Part shown: positions 8,056 to 15,851 of the stretch, in pieces
How the letters are laid out: every line of letters begins with the position of its first letter
Numbering within the stretch: the stretch's first letter is position 1
Source: a bacterium Ga0077546
Lineage (GTDB): Bacteria; Cyanobacteriota; Vampirovibrionia; Obscuribacterales; Obscuribacteraceae
DNA: 22,737 bases
Assembly: GCA_001464165.1 (NCBI GenBank)
Contig: LNEX01000310.1
Coordinates: 1 to 22,737, forward strand
Direction: 5' to 3'
Notes under the pieces: model-generated
What the model was told of the DNA's origin: nothing
What the model saw: only the letters and a program-made list of their open reading frames with translations
The model's database searches: none
Program-made: the position numbers and the translations under genes

Positions 8056-8076
8056 CAGCTTACCTTATGGTAGCTG
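8056..8076 (+). terminator. Bulged hairpin between the methyltransferase and SDR genes (weak terminator or processing site)
   Basis: CAGCT(T)ACC pairs with GGTAGCTG across a TTAT loop, giving about eight pairs with one bulged T. The bases that follow (TCTTCACTT) are not a true T run, so termination would be weak; an mRNA-stabilising or processing hairpin is equally possible. Confidence 0.3.
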
Positions 8077-8106
8077 TCTTCACTTAAAGTTCAAAAGGTA
8101 CGGTCC

Positions 8107-8970
8107 TTGCTTCTAAACGAACGCAGCGCAATAATTACAGGAGCTAGTCGGGGCTTAGGAAAAGCTATTGCCCAGGCCTTTTTGGCTAACGGTTGCAATG
8201 TCACCATCTGCGGCCGAGACGAGAAGAAGCTGAGAGAGGCTGCCGCAGAACTGCAAGCCGGATGCCAGACCTCAGCCCAGATCAAGGCGTTGAAGGCCGA
8301 TGTCGCCAGTGAGAGCGAAGTTAAGGCATTAGTTGCCGGCGCTATACAACAATTCGGCCAACTGGATATCATCGTCAATAATGCCGCCATTCTTGGTCCG
8401 ATTGGCCCGACTGAACTTGTAGATTGGCAAGAGTGGTTGCGCACAGTGCAGATTAATTTAGGAGGGCCGGTGCTTTTATGTCGGGCGGCTATTCCTCATC
8501 TTAAAGCGCAGCGCGCTGGCAGAATTATCAATCTGTCGGGTGGAGGAGCTACCGCCCCGAGGCCCTGTTTTGCTGCCTACGCCTCAAGCAAAGCGGCTCT
8601 GGTGCGCTTCACTGAGACGTTGGCAGAAGAATTGAAAGAGTTTGATATAACGGTTAATGCCTTGGCACCAGGAGCGCTTAACACTGAGATGCTTGAGCAA
8701 GTATTGCAGGCTGGCAGCGCTATGGCCGGCTCCAAGGCTTTCGCGGATGCTTGCCTGCAGAAAGACCAAGGTGGCAACTCTCTTGAGCAAGCTGCTGCTT
8801 TGTGCGTTTTTCTAGCATCAGACACAGCTTCGGCAATAACAGGTAAGCTAATTAGCGCGGCCTGGGATCCCTGGCAGAAATTGTCGCTTCATGAGAAGCG
8901 GCTTGTCAACAGCGATATTTATACATTGCGTCGCATTACTCCAGCAGATCGAGGTCAAGATTGGCAGTAG
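8107..8970 (+). CDS. Short-chain dehydrogenase/reductase (classical SDR)
   Basis: A 287-residue classical SDR. The cofactor loop TGASRGLG is at residues 11-18, NNAA at 91-94, and the catalytic triad S144 (INLSGGG), Y158 and K162 (YASSK) is complete. The C-terminal extension reads AAWDPWQKL...DIYTLRRITPADRG, a tail I associate with SDRs of lipopolysaccharide/capsule clusters. It should be a soluble NAD(P)-dependent oxidoreductase acting on a sugar or polyol. The start is TTG with AAAAGG eight bases upstream, and homology begins at once (LLNERSAIITGAS). Its stop overlaps the start of the Gfo/Idh gene by 10 bases, indicating an operon and a likely two-step redox conversion. Confidence 0.88.
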   Translation: MLLNERSAIITGASRGLGKAIAQAFLANGCNVTICGRDEKKLREAAAELQAGCQTSAQIKALKADVASESEVKALVAGAIQQFGQLDIIVNNAAILGPIGPTELVDWQEWLRTVQINLGGPVLLCRAAIPHLKAQRAGRIINLSGGGATAPRPCFAAYASSKAALVRFTETLAEELKEFDITVNALAPGALNTEMLEQVLQAGSAMAGSKAFADACLQKDQGGNSLEQAAALCVFLASDTASAITGKLISAAWDPWQKLSLHEKRLVNSDIYTLRRITPADRGQDWQ

Positions 8971-10025
8971 AATTGGAATCACATCTAGAAGTACACCTAG
9001 AAGTACACCTAGAAGTACCTAAGAATATCGGCATAATAGGCTGCGGTCTGCTCGGTAACAAGAGGGCCGCAGTGCTAGGTAAACACCGTCTTTGTATAGC
9101 AGCTGACACAGCGCTAGAGAAGGCCAGACGGCTGGTGGCCGACCATCCTGGAGCTGTTGCTACTAGCAACTGGCAGGAGGTGGTCAACCATGCTGATGTT
9201 GAGGTGGTTCTGATTTCGACCACCCCTGATCAATTGGCCGCTTTAACTTTAGCTTGTGTTCAAAATGGCAAACACGTTCTGGTGGAAAAGCCAGCCGGAA
9301 TCAGTTCCGTGCAACTACGAGAGGTATTGAGGCTGGCTGAGGCGAATAATATAGTGGTTCGCGTCGGCTTCAATCATCGCTTTCATCCTGCAATGCAAAA
9401 GGCTTTTGCTCTGCTAGAGGCAGGGACTGTGGGCGAGATCATGTTTATTCGAGCTCGCTATGGCCATGGTGGCAGAGTTGGTTATGACAAAGAATGGCGC
9501 ATGAATGCCGAAATCTCAGGCGGTGGTGAGTTGATAGATCAAGGCTTCCATTTAATTGATCTCGCGCGCTGGTTCTTGCACAAAGAATTCACGTCGGTGA
9601 CTGGAGCTGTGCCAACTTGCTTCTGGCCTGTAGCCGTTGAAGACAACGCCTTCATGCTTCTCAAAACTGATATAAATCAAGTAGCTTGGCTGCATACCAG
9701 TTGGACCGAATGGAAGAATTTGTTCAATTTCGAAATCATGGGCCGCACTGGAAAACTACAGATAGATGGCTTGGGTGGTAGTTACGGTCAAGAGCAGCTT
9801 GCCCTTTATAAAATGAGTGAAGCAATGGGACCCCCAGAAACAACTATTTGGCAGTTTCCTCAGGCCGATCACTCTTTTGCTCTTGAGTTCGAATCGTTCT
9901 TGCAAGACATTGCTGCGCGCACAAGTAAGAATGCTTCATTGCATGATGCCATAGCCGCGTTTGAAATTGCCGAACAAATCTACAGACAGGCGCAAACCGA
10001 GGCAGCGGAGTTCACAATGTCATGA
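8961..10025 (+). CDS. Gfo/Idh/MocA-family NAD(P)-dependent oxidoreductase
   Basis: A 354-residue oxidoreductase with an N-terminal Rossmann domain (IGIIGCGLLG, 23-32), the EKP motif at 109-111, and a C-terminal Gfo/Idh domain with GFNHRFHP and GGGELIDQGFHLIDLARW (D193 and H197 at the expected catalytic positions). The family oxidises or reduces sugars, inositols and nucleotide sugars. The start is TTG, overlapping the SDR stop by 10 bases. The N-terminus carries an oddity: three tandem HLEV units (residues 8-19) precede the first strand and are not part of the family fold. The 3' end overlaps the next gene as ATGA. With the SDR it probably epimerises, dehydrates or sets up a keto group on the cluster's sugar. 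Confidence 0.9.
   Translation: MAVELESHLEVHLEVHLEVPKNIGIIGCGLLGNKRAAVLGKHRLCIAADTALEKARRLVADHPGAVATSNWQEVVNHADVEVVLISTTPDQLAALTLACVQNGKHVLVEKPAGISSVQLREVLRLAEANNIVVRVGFNHRFHPAMQKAFALLEAGTVGEIMFIRARYGHGGRVGYDKEWRMNAEISGGGELIDQGFHLIDLARWFLHKEFTSVTGAVPTCFWPVAVEDNAFMLLKTDINQVAWLHTSWTEWKNLFNFEIMGRTGKLQIDGLGGSYGQEQLALYKMSEAMGPPETTIWQFPQADHSFALEFESFLQDIAARTSKNASLHDAIAAFEIAEQIYRQAQTEAAEFTMS
8982..9017 (+). repeat. 12-bp tandem repeat x3 inside the oxidoreductase gene
   Basis: CATCTAGAAGTA, CACCTAGAAGTA and CACCTAGAAGTA lie back to back; one base separates the first from the others. Each unit encodes HLEV, and the period is a multiple of three, so copy-number change would lengthen or shorten the N-terminus without breaking the frame. 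Confidence 0.9.
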
Positions 10026-10732
10026 CAAAAAATTCGCAAGATCAGCTATCTGGCTCCGAACCATTGCCTTACTATGCCAAGCGCAACCGCTTGATGGATT
10101 TGGCAGGGCAAATTAGTTTTCGGGCTCGCAAAAAGATGTTTCAAGTATTCATGGACACTTTTAGCCCAGATCGCAGTACAAGAGTGCTTGATGTTGGGGT
10201 TTCACCATCGGAGTTTCTCGAGTCCAATTTCTTTGAAGCCTTGTATCCCCACAAAGAAATGCTTACAGCCACCAGCATAGAAGACGCCTCTATTGTCGAA
10301 AAAAACTATCCTGGGGTCAAATTTGTTCGCTGCGACGGGCGCCAGCTTCCGTTTGCTGATAAGTCGTTCGACATAGTAGTTAGTTTTGCCGTTGTTGAGC
10401 ATGTTGGTTCAAGAGAAGAGCAGCGCCTCTTTGTCTCTGAATTGCTGCGAGTGGCTGATCAGGTGTTCGTTACAACACCTAACCGCTGGTACCCCTTCGA
10501 ATTTCACACTATGCTGCCCTTGATTCATTGGCTGCCCCAGTCAAAACATCAAGCCCTATTGCGCCTTTTGGGCCATGAATTTTATGCTAAGACAGAGAAC
10601 CTCAATCTACTCGATGAGAAAGCCCTGAAAAGCCTCTTTCCTCAAGAAGCGGCGGTTAAGGTGACAACTTATAAGCTTTTGGGCTTTCCTTCTAATTTTC
10701 TCGCTTACAGTAAACGCGCAAATCCTAGATGA
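10022..10732 (+). CDS. Class I SAM-dependent methyltransferase (methyltransf_11 type)
   Basis: A 236-residue soluble methyltransferase. Motif I is RVLDVGVSPSEF (54-65) with a variant loop lacking the usual GxGxG. TATSIEDAS, VKFVRCDGRQLPFADKSFDIVVS, AVVEHVGS and VFVTTPNRWYPFEFHTMLPLIHWLP follow. The last block is characteristic of a subgroup common in polysaccharide clusters. The ATG overlaps the preceding stop (ATGA), and its own TGA overlaps the next ATG, so it is translationally coupled on both sides. It probably methylates a glycan or its precursor; the substrate is unknown. Confidence 0.85.
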   Translation: MTKNSQDQLSGSEPLPYYAKRNRLMDLAGQISFRARKKMFQVFMDTFSPDRSTRVLDVGVSPSEFLESNFFEALYPHKEMLTATSIEDASIVEKNYPGVKFVRCDGRQLPFADKSFDIVVSFAVVEHVGSREEQRLFVSELLRVADQVFVTTPNRWYPFEFHTMLPLIHWLPQSKHQALLRLLGHEFYAKTENLNLLDEKALKSLFPQEAAVKVTTYKLLGFPSNFLAYSKRANPR

Positions 10733-11844
10733 TTCTTTCGACCAAACATAGCAAAGCGAGAATGATATTGCGCCTTAGCGCCATAACGTTGGGCTTGCTG
10801 CAGGCCTGGGCCTATCGATATGTGGTCTACATGGAGGATGCTTGGTCTTATTTAGATATTGCGGATAAATACCTGCGTGGCGATTTTGCCAATGCCTTAA
10901 GCTCATACTGGAGCCCGCTCTATAGCTGGCTCATAGCTCTATCTCTGATTGTTTTTCATCCGCCTGTTTGTGAAAAATTTGTTGTTCTCAAAGTTATAAA
11001 TTTTGCTTCTTTTCTCTTTGTCATATTTGCTTTTGAATTGCTTCTCGATCAAGTAAAGGCTTGGTACAGCGAAGACCTAGCCACAGGTGGGCGGCCCCTT
11101 TTGAAGGTTAACAGCGGTCAGCTAGAGCTGTGGTCTTATATCGTGTTTATATTCATGTCGTTGTCGGTTGGGGCTGTGCGTAAAGACACTCCTGACCTTC
11201 TGATGAGTGGTTTTCTCTATGCCGCCACCGCCCTTACTCTGGCTTTTTGGCGAGGCCATTCTGATGGCTTGAAGCCATTTTTACTTGGCTTTTCTTTGGG
11301 GATTGGTTATCTCTGCAAAGCCGTGATGTTTCCACTTGCATTCGTTTATCTGTTTATCCTTGCTTTGGCGCCACAACCGAAGCTTTCTAAACTGAAGACA
11401 ATACTAAGTGTGGTGGCAGCCTTTATTTTAGTTGCATCACCTTATATTGCTGCTATATCAATCAAGAATCATAGGTTATTGTTCAGCACCACTATGCAGT
11501 ACAACTACGCCCTCTTGGTCTTGCGTAATGCACCGTTTAGACATGCGCTAGCCCTGCGCAATGCCGACCAACTGCCGATGAAATTTACTCATCCAAGCCA
11601 AGTAATTTTTGATCATCCACAAGTTTTTTACTTTGCCGAACCCATTCATGCCACCTTCGCCACGCACTATGATCCGGCCTACTGGTTTGATGGTATCAAA
11701 ATCTATTTTGACGGGGTCAGACAAATCGTTGCTACACTGCTCTCGACATCTCTGTTGGTAAGGCTTTTCTTTGGTTGGCTCTTCCTAGGCTGGCTTGTGC
11801 TTTTGTTTGGTTGTCGCAGCATTGGCTGGTTTAACCCTCTATAG
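10729..11844 (+). CDS. GT-C (GT39-like) membrane glycosyltransferase A, 5' part of a frameshifted gene
   Basis: Encodes the first 371 residues of a polytopic GT-C glycosyltransferase: a first membrane helix, then YMEDAWSYLD with the acidic residues (E36, D37) expected in the first periplasmic loop, YWSPLYSWL, RKDTPDLLMSG, GYLCKAVMFP and several further helices. It is a clear paralogue of the enzyme at 12445 (shared YWSPLY, DTPD, GYL-KAVMF). The frame ends at 11844 after FGCRSIGWFNPL, which is not a family-like end; the rest of the protein continues in the +1 frame from about 11795. Compared with the paralogue, about 20 residues of the loop between two helices appear missing at the junction, so a deletion of 2+3n bases is likelier than a single inserted base. 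The ATG overlaps the preceding TGA. Confidence 0.75.
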   Translation: MILSTKHSKARMILRLSAITLGLLQAWAYRYVVYMEDAWSYLDIADKYLRGDFANALSSYWSPLYSWLIALSLIVFHPPVCEKFVVLKVINFASFLFVIFAFELLLDQVKAWYSEDLATGGRPLLKVNSGQLELWSYIVFIFMSLSVGAVRKDTPDLLMSGFLYAATALTLAFWRGHSDGLKPFLLGFSLGIGYLCKAVMFPLAFVYLFILALAPQPKLSKLKTILSVVAAFILVASPYIAAISIKNHRLLFSTTMQYNYALLVLRNAPFRHALALRNADQLPMKFTHPSQVIFDHPQVFYFAEPIHATFATHYDPAYWFDGIKIYFDGVRQIVATLLSTSLLVRLFFGWLFLGWLVLLFGCRSIGWFNPL

Positions 11845-12370
11845 CATTGGCATCAATTGCTGTACCCTTTATTCAGAGCGTTATTTTCCAGGTTTCTTTG
11901 TGCTCTGGTTTTTGGGTTTGATGGGCTCTATTAGTCTGCCAGACAGCGGTAGGGTGAGGAAAGTTTTGCTTATTTCAAGCATTGTCTCGTTGCTTGGCAT
12001 GGGCGTGCGCTTTGCCTTAGAGCTTGGCGATACAATCGAGGCTCTTAAAACTAGCGCCGTCAATGAGAACTGTTTGATTTTGAAGAGGCTAACTGAGGTC
12101 GGTATCACCCCCGGTGATCAGCTTGCCAATATGGACTTGTTGCGTTCGGTTGGTTGGGCTCAGATGGGGCAGTTTCGTATCGTTGCTGACATTATTGATG
12201 ACGGTGCTTTCTGGCAGATTACTGAGGCCGAGAGAAAGAGGCTCTATGATGTGTTGCGTCAGCGCCATATCAAATTGTTGACCTATGCCAATGGGGACAA
12301 TCCTCCTAAGCAATACCCGCGTGGTTGGCAGCAGGTGGCTGGCACCAAGTTCTGGTTCTATCTGCTTTGA
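11795..12370 (+). CDS. GT-C (GT39-like) membrane glycosyltransferase A, 3' part of a frameshifted gene
   Basis: This frame supplies the missing C-terminus: helices in VVAALAGLTLYSIG and FPGFFVLWFLGLMG, the SERYF element matching VNRYF of the paralogue, and a soluble tail ending GWQQVAGTKFWFYLL, against GWKQVPGSDVYYYLL in the next gene. The TTG at 11795 is simply the first possible start in this frame; it has no independent Shine-Dalgarno and is unlikely to be a real start. I read it with 10729-11844 as one broken gene of about 540 codons. Confidence 0.7.
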   Translation: MCFCLVVAALAGLTLYSIGINCCTLYSERYFPGFFVLWFLGLMGSISLPDSGRVRKVLLISSIVSLLGMGVRFALELGDTIEALKTSAVNENCLILKRLTEVGITPGDQLANMDLLRSVGWAQMGQFRIVADIIDDGAFWQITEAERKRLYDVLRQRHIKLLTYANGDNPPKQYPRGWQQVAGTKFWFYLL

Positions 12371-12371
12371 T

Positions 12372-12402
12372 TTGTTTATAGCTTTTACCGTGCAGATATA
12401 AT
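12372..12402 (+). promoter_or_regulatory. Possible promoter ahead of glycosyltransferase B
   Basis: In the 74-base gap after glycosyltransferase A there is a perfect TATAAT at 12397-12402, with only a loose TTGTTT at 12372-12377 (19-base spacing) as -35. It could give this gene expression independent of the broken upstream gene. The evidence is weak. Confidence 0.25.
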
Positions 12403-12444
12403 GGCATAGCCAGGACAGATTGGACTTCATTTTGAGGAAAGGAA

Positions 12445-14187
12445 TTGGGCGACAAAGTCTTTTTGTACCGATTTATTGTTTATTTCGTCGCCTTAGCCTG
12501 GGGGGCCATGCAAGCCTGGAATTCTCGCTATGAGTTGTTCTTTGCCGACTCGCAGCAGTATTTTGATATGGCTTATTATTTTGCCCATGGCGAGCTTGCC
12601 AAAACTGTTTCACTTTACTGGAGCCCGCTTTATCCTATAGTTGCCGCCATGTTCTTGAAGTTGTTTCCGGTTCCGCCGTACTGGCAATTTTTTCAGTTTA
12701 AACTAGTCAACCTGGTTATTTTGCTCGCTACGTTTTTTAGCTTTGATTTTTTCTTCGTTCAATTGTACGCCTATTACAGCAAGGCGATTGTAGCTGAAGA
12801 TATAGAGAGAGCGGTGATTGGCAAGAGCACACTATTGTTTTGTGGATATGCCTTGCTGTTTCTATTTTCACTAGCGTTTGGTGGGGTCTATCAAGATACT
12901 CCCGATATGTTAGCTGCGGCACTGCTCTTTCTTTCTAGTGGACTGTTCTTAAAATTGCTCGTTAAGCCAACAAAGCTTGTTGCTTGCTTGTTTGGGCTAA
13001 GCTGTGGTTTCGGCTATTTGGCCAAGGCTGTAATGTTTAGCCTGACAGCATTGTATTTGCTTTTGATGTCTATCTTGATTGTGAGGCGAAGGATTGTTTG
13101 CCTTTTCTTAGCCGCCGTTTGTTTCGCTTTTGTTGCCGCCCCTTGGGTTCTGACCATGTCTACTAAGGCGGGACATTTCTCGATAGGCGAAAGTGCTAAG
13201 TTTGTCTACATTAATCTCGTTGAAGACCGTGACCCTGTCGCTGCTGAAGGTCTCATTCATGCACCGCCTATTCTGCATCGCGAGCCGCTAGTGCGTGAGT
13301 TTGGCCACGAAATGCCCGGCACTTGTCCTTTCCTTTACGATATCGCCTACTGGACTCAAGGCGCAATTGCCCATGTGCGAATCTCCGATTTGGTTAGGGT
13401 GATATTCCTCAATTCAATTTATTACATACAGACATTTCTCTATATTCCTTTTTTAATAGTTGCTGCTATTGCAATCAGAACGCGCTCCTGGCCTCTTCCT
13501 TTAAGATCTCTCTGGCGAGCTGCACCGGTCTTATTGCCACCATTTGCACTCTGTGCGCAGTATGCACTTGTTAGTAATTTATATATGACTACGTATGTTA
13601 ACCGTTACTTCATTGCCGCATTTCCGCTGGCAATATTAGGCATTCTTATTACTATTAGGGTGCCAAGAGAAAAATTTGTAAAACTACTGCAGCGAGTTGT
13701 TGTGCTGACTACATGCCTTTGTCTCGCCATCGCCTTTTCTAGTAGGTTCTTGTACGATCTTTCAGAGTGTTTTAAAGAACGACAACACCTTTGGTATAAC
13801 GTTGCGGCTGCTTTAAAGAGTGGTGGTATCAAATACGGTGATGAAGTGGCAATTCTTGGCTGCAGAATTCACCGCAATTCGCAGTTCGCTGAACCAGAAA
13901 GACTGAGAATAGTCGCTAGTATTTGGCAAGAAGAATTGTTCTGGCAGCAGACCCCAGAGCAAAGGCGGGAGGTCTTAGATATTGTTCGCCGAGCCGGAGC
14001 CCGCGCTGTTGTATACTCGCGCGTTCCAGACTTGGAAGATTCACTATTTGCTCAAAACCTCATGCTATTTCGCCGCTTGTTCAACCTACAGTTGCAGCTG
14101 CCATTCAAGAATTATCAAGCTCCAACTGATCTAAATGGCTGGAAGCAAGTGCCTGGCAGTGATGTCTATTATTATTTGTTGTTCTAG
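12445..14187 (+). CDS. GT-C (GT39-like) membrane glycosyltransferase B
   Basis: A 580-residue polytopic membrane protein, intact, with about ten hydrophobic helices up to residue 440 and a soluble C-terminal domain. The first periplasmic loop has LFFADSQQYFD (D35), where GT-C enzymes keep their catalytic aspartate, followed by YWSPLYPIVAAM, YQDTPDMLAA and GYLAKAVMF. It should transfer a sugar from a polyprenyl-phosphate donor to a glycan, lipid or protein at the outer face of the cytoplasmic membrane. The start is TTG with AGGAAAGGA close upstream. It is a tandem paralogue of the broken gene before it and shares its C-terminal GW-QV-G---YYLL signature, so it may cover the same or a related linkage. 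It ends two bases from the converging GT87 gene. Confidence 0.82.
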   Translation: MGDKVFLYRFIVYFVALAWGAMQAWNSRYELFFADSQQYFDMAYYFAHGELAKTVSLYWSPLYPIVAAMFLKLFPVPPYWQFFQFKLVNLVILLATFFSFDFFFVQLYAYYSKAIVAEDIERAVIGKSTLLFCGYALLFLFSLAFGGVYQDTPDMLAAALLFLSSGLFLKLLVKPTKLVACLFGLSCGFGYLAKAVMFSLTALYLLLMSILIVRRRIVCLFLAAVCFAFVAAPWVLTMSTKAGHFSIGESAKFVYINLVEDRDPVAAEGLIHAPPILHREPLVREFGHEMPGTCPFLYDIAYWTQGAIAHVRISDLVRVIFLNSIYYIQTFLYIPFLIVAAIAIRTRSWPLPLRSLWRAAPVLLPPFALCAQYALVSNLYMTTYVNRYFIAAFPLAILGILITIRVPREKFVKLLQRVVVLTTCLCLAIAFSSRFLYDLSECFKERQHLWYNVAAALKSGGIKYGDEVAILGCRIHRNSQFAEPERLRIVASIWQEELFWQQTPEQRREVLDIVRRAGARAVVYSRVPDLEDSLFAQNLMLFRRLFNLQLQLPFKNYQAPTDLNGWKQVPGSDVYYYLLF

Positions 14188-14189
14188 TT

Positions 14190-15536
14190 TTATTCTAGTT
14201 GGCTTTTCTTTGGTTCTCGCGGCTGCAGCAAGAGCGCGACGGACAACGAATAGATTGTTACTCCGCCAACGAAAATGGCATTTATCCAAGTGAGATGCAA
14301 AGTCATTTCTTGGGGAATGAGCAAGCAGCGAAAATCAACAAACAGCCAGAAAACAATGGTTAGTAGCTTGGCAACAGAGTGCACTTTTTTGTCACCAATT
14401 GTTGGGCACAAGAATATTATCCAGCCGGCCAAGACTACCAAGCCTAGGTCGTATAGCCGAAAATAAGGCGAGATAACGGGCAAGCTCAATAGGGCGGTCA
14501 TCAACGTCAAATCTATCTTGGTGCGTTTCGACAGAGAGCTTCTGGCGATGCGGTAGAGCAAAAATATTTCAATCAAGCCTGCGCTAAACAAGAAAGCGCT
14601 GGTAATACTCTTGACGATGGCAGTCGGTATGGTCTGGCATTGAAAGGCCATGGCCATAGAAAGAGACGCAATCAGCTCATAGGGCTCTTGGTATCCGGTA
14701 AAGCCTGTATGAGCATATACAAAATCGACACTTGTCTTTAGTCGTTGCATCCAGAGAAAATAGCCCTCTAGGCCAAATGATGAAAGGCCAATTCCGACAA
14801 AAACAAATGCGGTGAGCAAAAAGCCCATAGCTAATTTAGAAAGTTCCTTTGCGGTAAGAAAGCTATTTCCTTGTTGCCGCCCTTTGAATGCAGCTAGTAG
14901 GCAGGCAATGGCCAAAAGGGCTAGAGGAAGTAAAAACTGGGGCTTAAGTACCAAGGCACCAAGAATTAGCCCGGCCAATAGATAGCGCTGTTTTAGTAGG
15001 GCGACATAGGCTGCTGTCATTGGTAGAAAAGCAATGAGCACGCCGGGTTGCCCAAGTGAAATAGACATCCCTAGGGGCAGAAATGTAGTTGCGGCAATCA
15101 TAGTTGTTAACATTGATTTTCTAGCTGACTGCCTCGTTGCAACTAGGCTAGTTGAAAAAAGGCTAGTTGAAAAAAGGAAGGAAGCAAAGAGCAGTGCCAA
15201 TACTTGTACGGCTATGAAAACGGCCATAGATGTTTTAAGGGGCAGAAGGCCCAAGGGCATGCACATAACTGCTAAATGAGGCGGATACCAGAAATATACT
15301 AAATATGGATCTAAAGGCGATTCGGCGGTTGCTTTGGGTGCTGCAGCATAAATAGGAGCAATATCGTCAATCACAAATTTGTGACCGACTTGCCAAAACA
15401 TGCCAAAATCTCCGTTACTTTCAGCCACTACATTACGCACTGATATATAACCAAATGCCGCAATCATGCTGCAAACCAAAACAGCAACCAGGCAATTGAC
15501 CAGGGCTTTGCCAAGCGATTGAAAAAACTTTTGCAC
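14190..15536 (-). CDS. GT87-type (DUF2029) polyprenyl-phosphate mannosyltransferase-like membrane protein
   Basis: A 448-residue polytopic protein with an N-terminal helix, the loop NGDFGMFWQVG containing D43, PIYAAAP, and YFWYPPHLAVMCMPLGLLPL (YPP at 84-86). These are the signature of GT87 enzymes, which in actinobacteria add mannose from polyprenyl-phosphate mannose. Further helices include LLAGLILGALVLKPQFLLPLA. The start is GTG: an in-frame TAA lies just upstream and no ATG precedes the family-like sequence. A 15-bp tandem duplication makes FSTSL occur twice (122-131) in a membrane segment. The gene is reverse to its neighbours and its promoter must lie in the 123-base divergent gap with the acyltransferase gene. 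Confidence 0.8.
   Translation of the reverse strand: MQKFFQSLGKALVNCLVAVLVCSMIAAFGYISVRNVVAESNGDFGMFWQVGHKFVIDDIAPIYAAAPKATAESPLDPYLVYFWYPPHLAVMCMPLGLLPLKTSMAVFIAVQVLALLFASFLFSTSLFSTSLVATRQSARKSMLTTMIAATTFLPLGMSISLGQPGVLIAFLPMTAAYVALLKQRYLLAGLILGALVLKPQFLLPLALLAIACLLAAFKGRQQGNSFLTAKELSKLAMGFLLTAFVFVGIGLSSFGLEGYFLWMQRLKTSVDFVYAHTGFTGYQEPYELIASLSMAMAFQCQTIPTAIVKSITSAFLFSAGLIEIFLLYRIARSSLSKRTKIDLTLMTALLSLPVISPYFRLYDLGLVVLAGWIIFLCPTIGDKKVHSVAKLLTIVFWLFVDFRCLLIPQEMTLHLTWINAIFVGGVTIYSLSVALLLQPREPKKSQLE
15146..15175 (-). repeat. 15-bp tandem duplication inside the GT87-type gene
   Basis: GGCTAGTTGAAAAAA occurs twice in direct succession on the plus strand (15146-15160 and 15161-15175), identical in both copies. 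On the coding strand it repeats the residues FSTSL without altering the frame. Each unit has a six-A run, so slippage is a plausible origin. Confidence 0.9.
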
Positions 15537-15569
15537 TAGCTTTTAGCCCAAGCGTCTATGTCGGGTATG

Positions 15570-15598
15570 TTGGACATTTTGATGGCAAGCCTTATTAT
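15570..15598 (+). promoter_or_regulatory. Candidate promoter for the acyltransferase gene
   Basis: TATTAT at 15593-15598 (five of six matches to the -10 consensus) lies 17 bases after TTGGAC at 15570-15575 (weak -35), about 60 bases before the ATG at 15660. On the reverse strand the same bases read CATAAT, so the element may also serve the divergent GT87 gene. Confidence 0.35.
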
Positions 15599-15659
15599 GA
15601 ATTTTGCACGTCGATAGATCATACAAGTGAAACCAGCCAAAGAATAGTCATGAGAATCA

Positions 15660-15851
15660 ATGATCGAAGCCGCAAAGAAACGCAATCATCAAATTGACTT
15701 GCTCCGGGGGTTAGCAATTCTAATTGTGATTGGGCGCCACCCGCCTATTCAGAGCAGTCAAGCTGGACTGTTAAGTGGCTTGTCTTGGTACTGGTATAAC
15801 TGCGGCTGGATGGGTGTCGATCTATTCTTTGTTCTTTCTGGATTTTTTTAA
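15660..15851 (+). CDS. Acyltransferase 3 family membrane protein, 5' part of a frameshifted gene
   Basis: Encodes the first 63 residues of an integral-membrane acyltransferase 3 (OafA/WecH type): HQIDLLRGLAILIVIGRHPP, with the R16...H27 pair that is catalytic in the family, then NCGWMGVDLFFVLSGFF, the second conserved block. It stops at a TAA formed by the sequence TTTTTTTAA (to 15851). Family members normally continue after SGFF with roughly ten hydrophobic residues before the arginine-rich R-F---R--RI-P block. Here that stretch is absent and the R-F block follows in the +1 frame, so a short deletion of 2+3n bases at the T run is the simplest explanation. Confidence 0.72.
   Translation: MIEAAKKRNHQIDLLRGLAILIVIGRHPPIQSSQAGLLSGLSWYWYNCGWMGVDLFFVLSGFF

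Noticed and set aside
11795..11797. TTG as an independent start for the second part of glycosyltransferase A
   Set aside because: It lies mid-membrane-segment, has no Shine-Dalgarno, and the sequence continues the paralogue alignment, so it marks a frameshift rather than a new gene.
11881..12430. Minus-strand open frames across the 3' part of glycosyltransferase A
   Set aside because: They are antisense to recognisable GT-C sequence and resemble no protein family.
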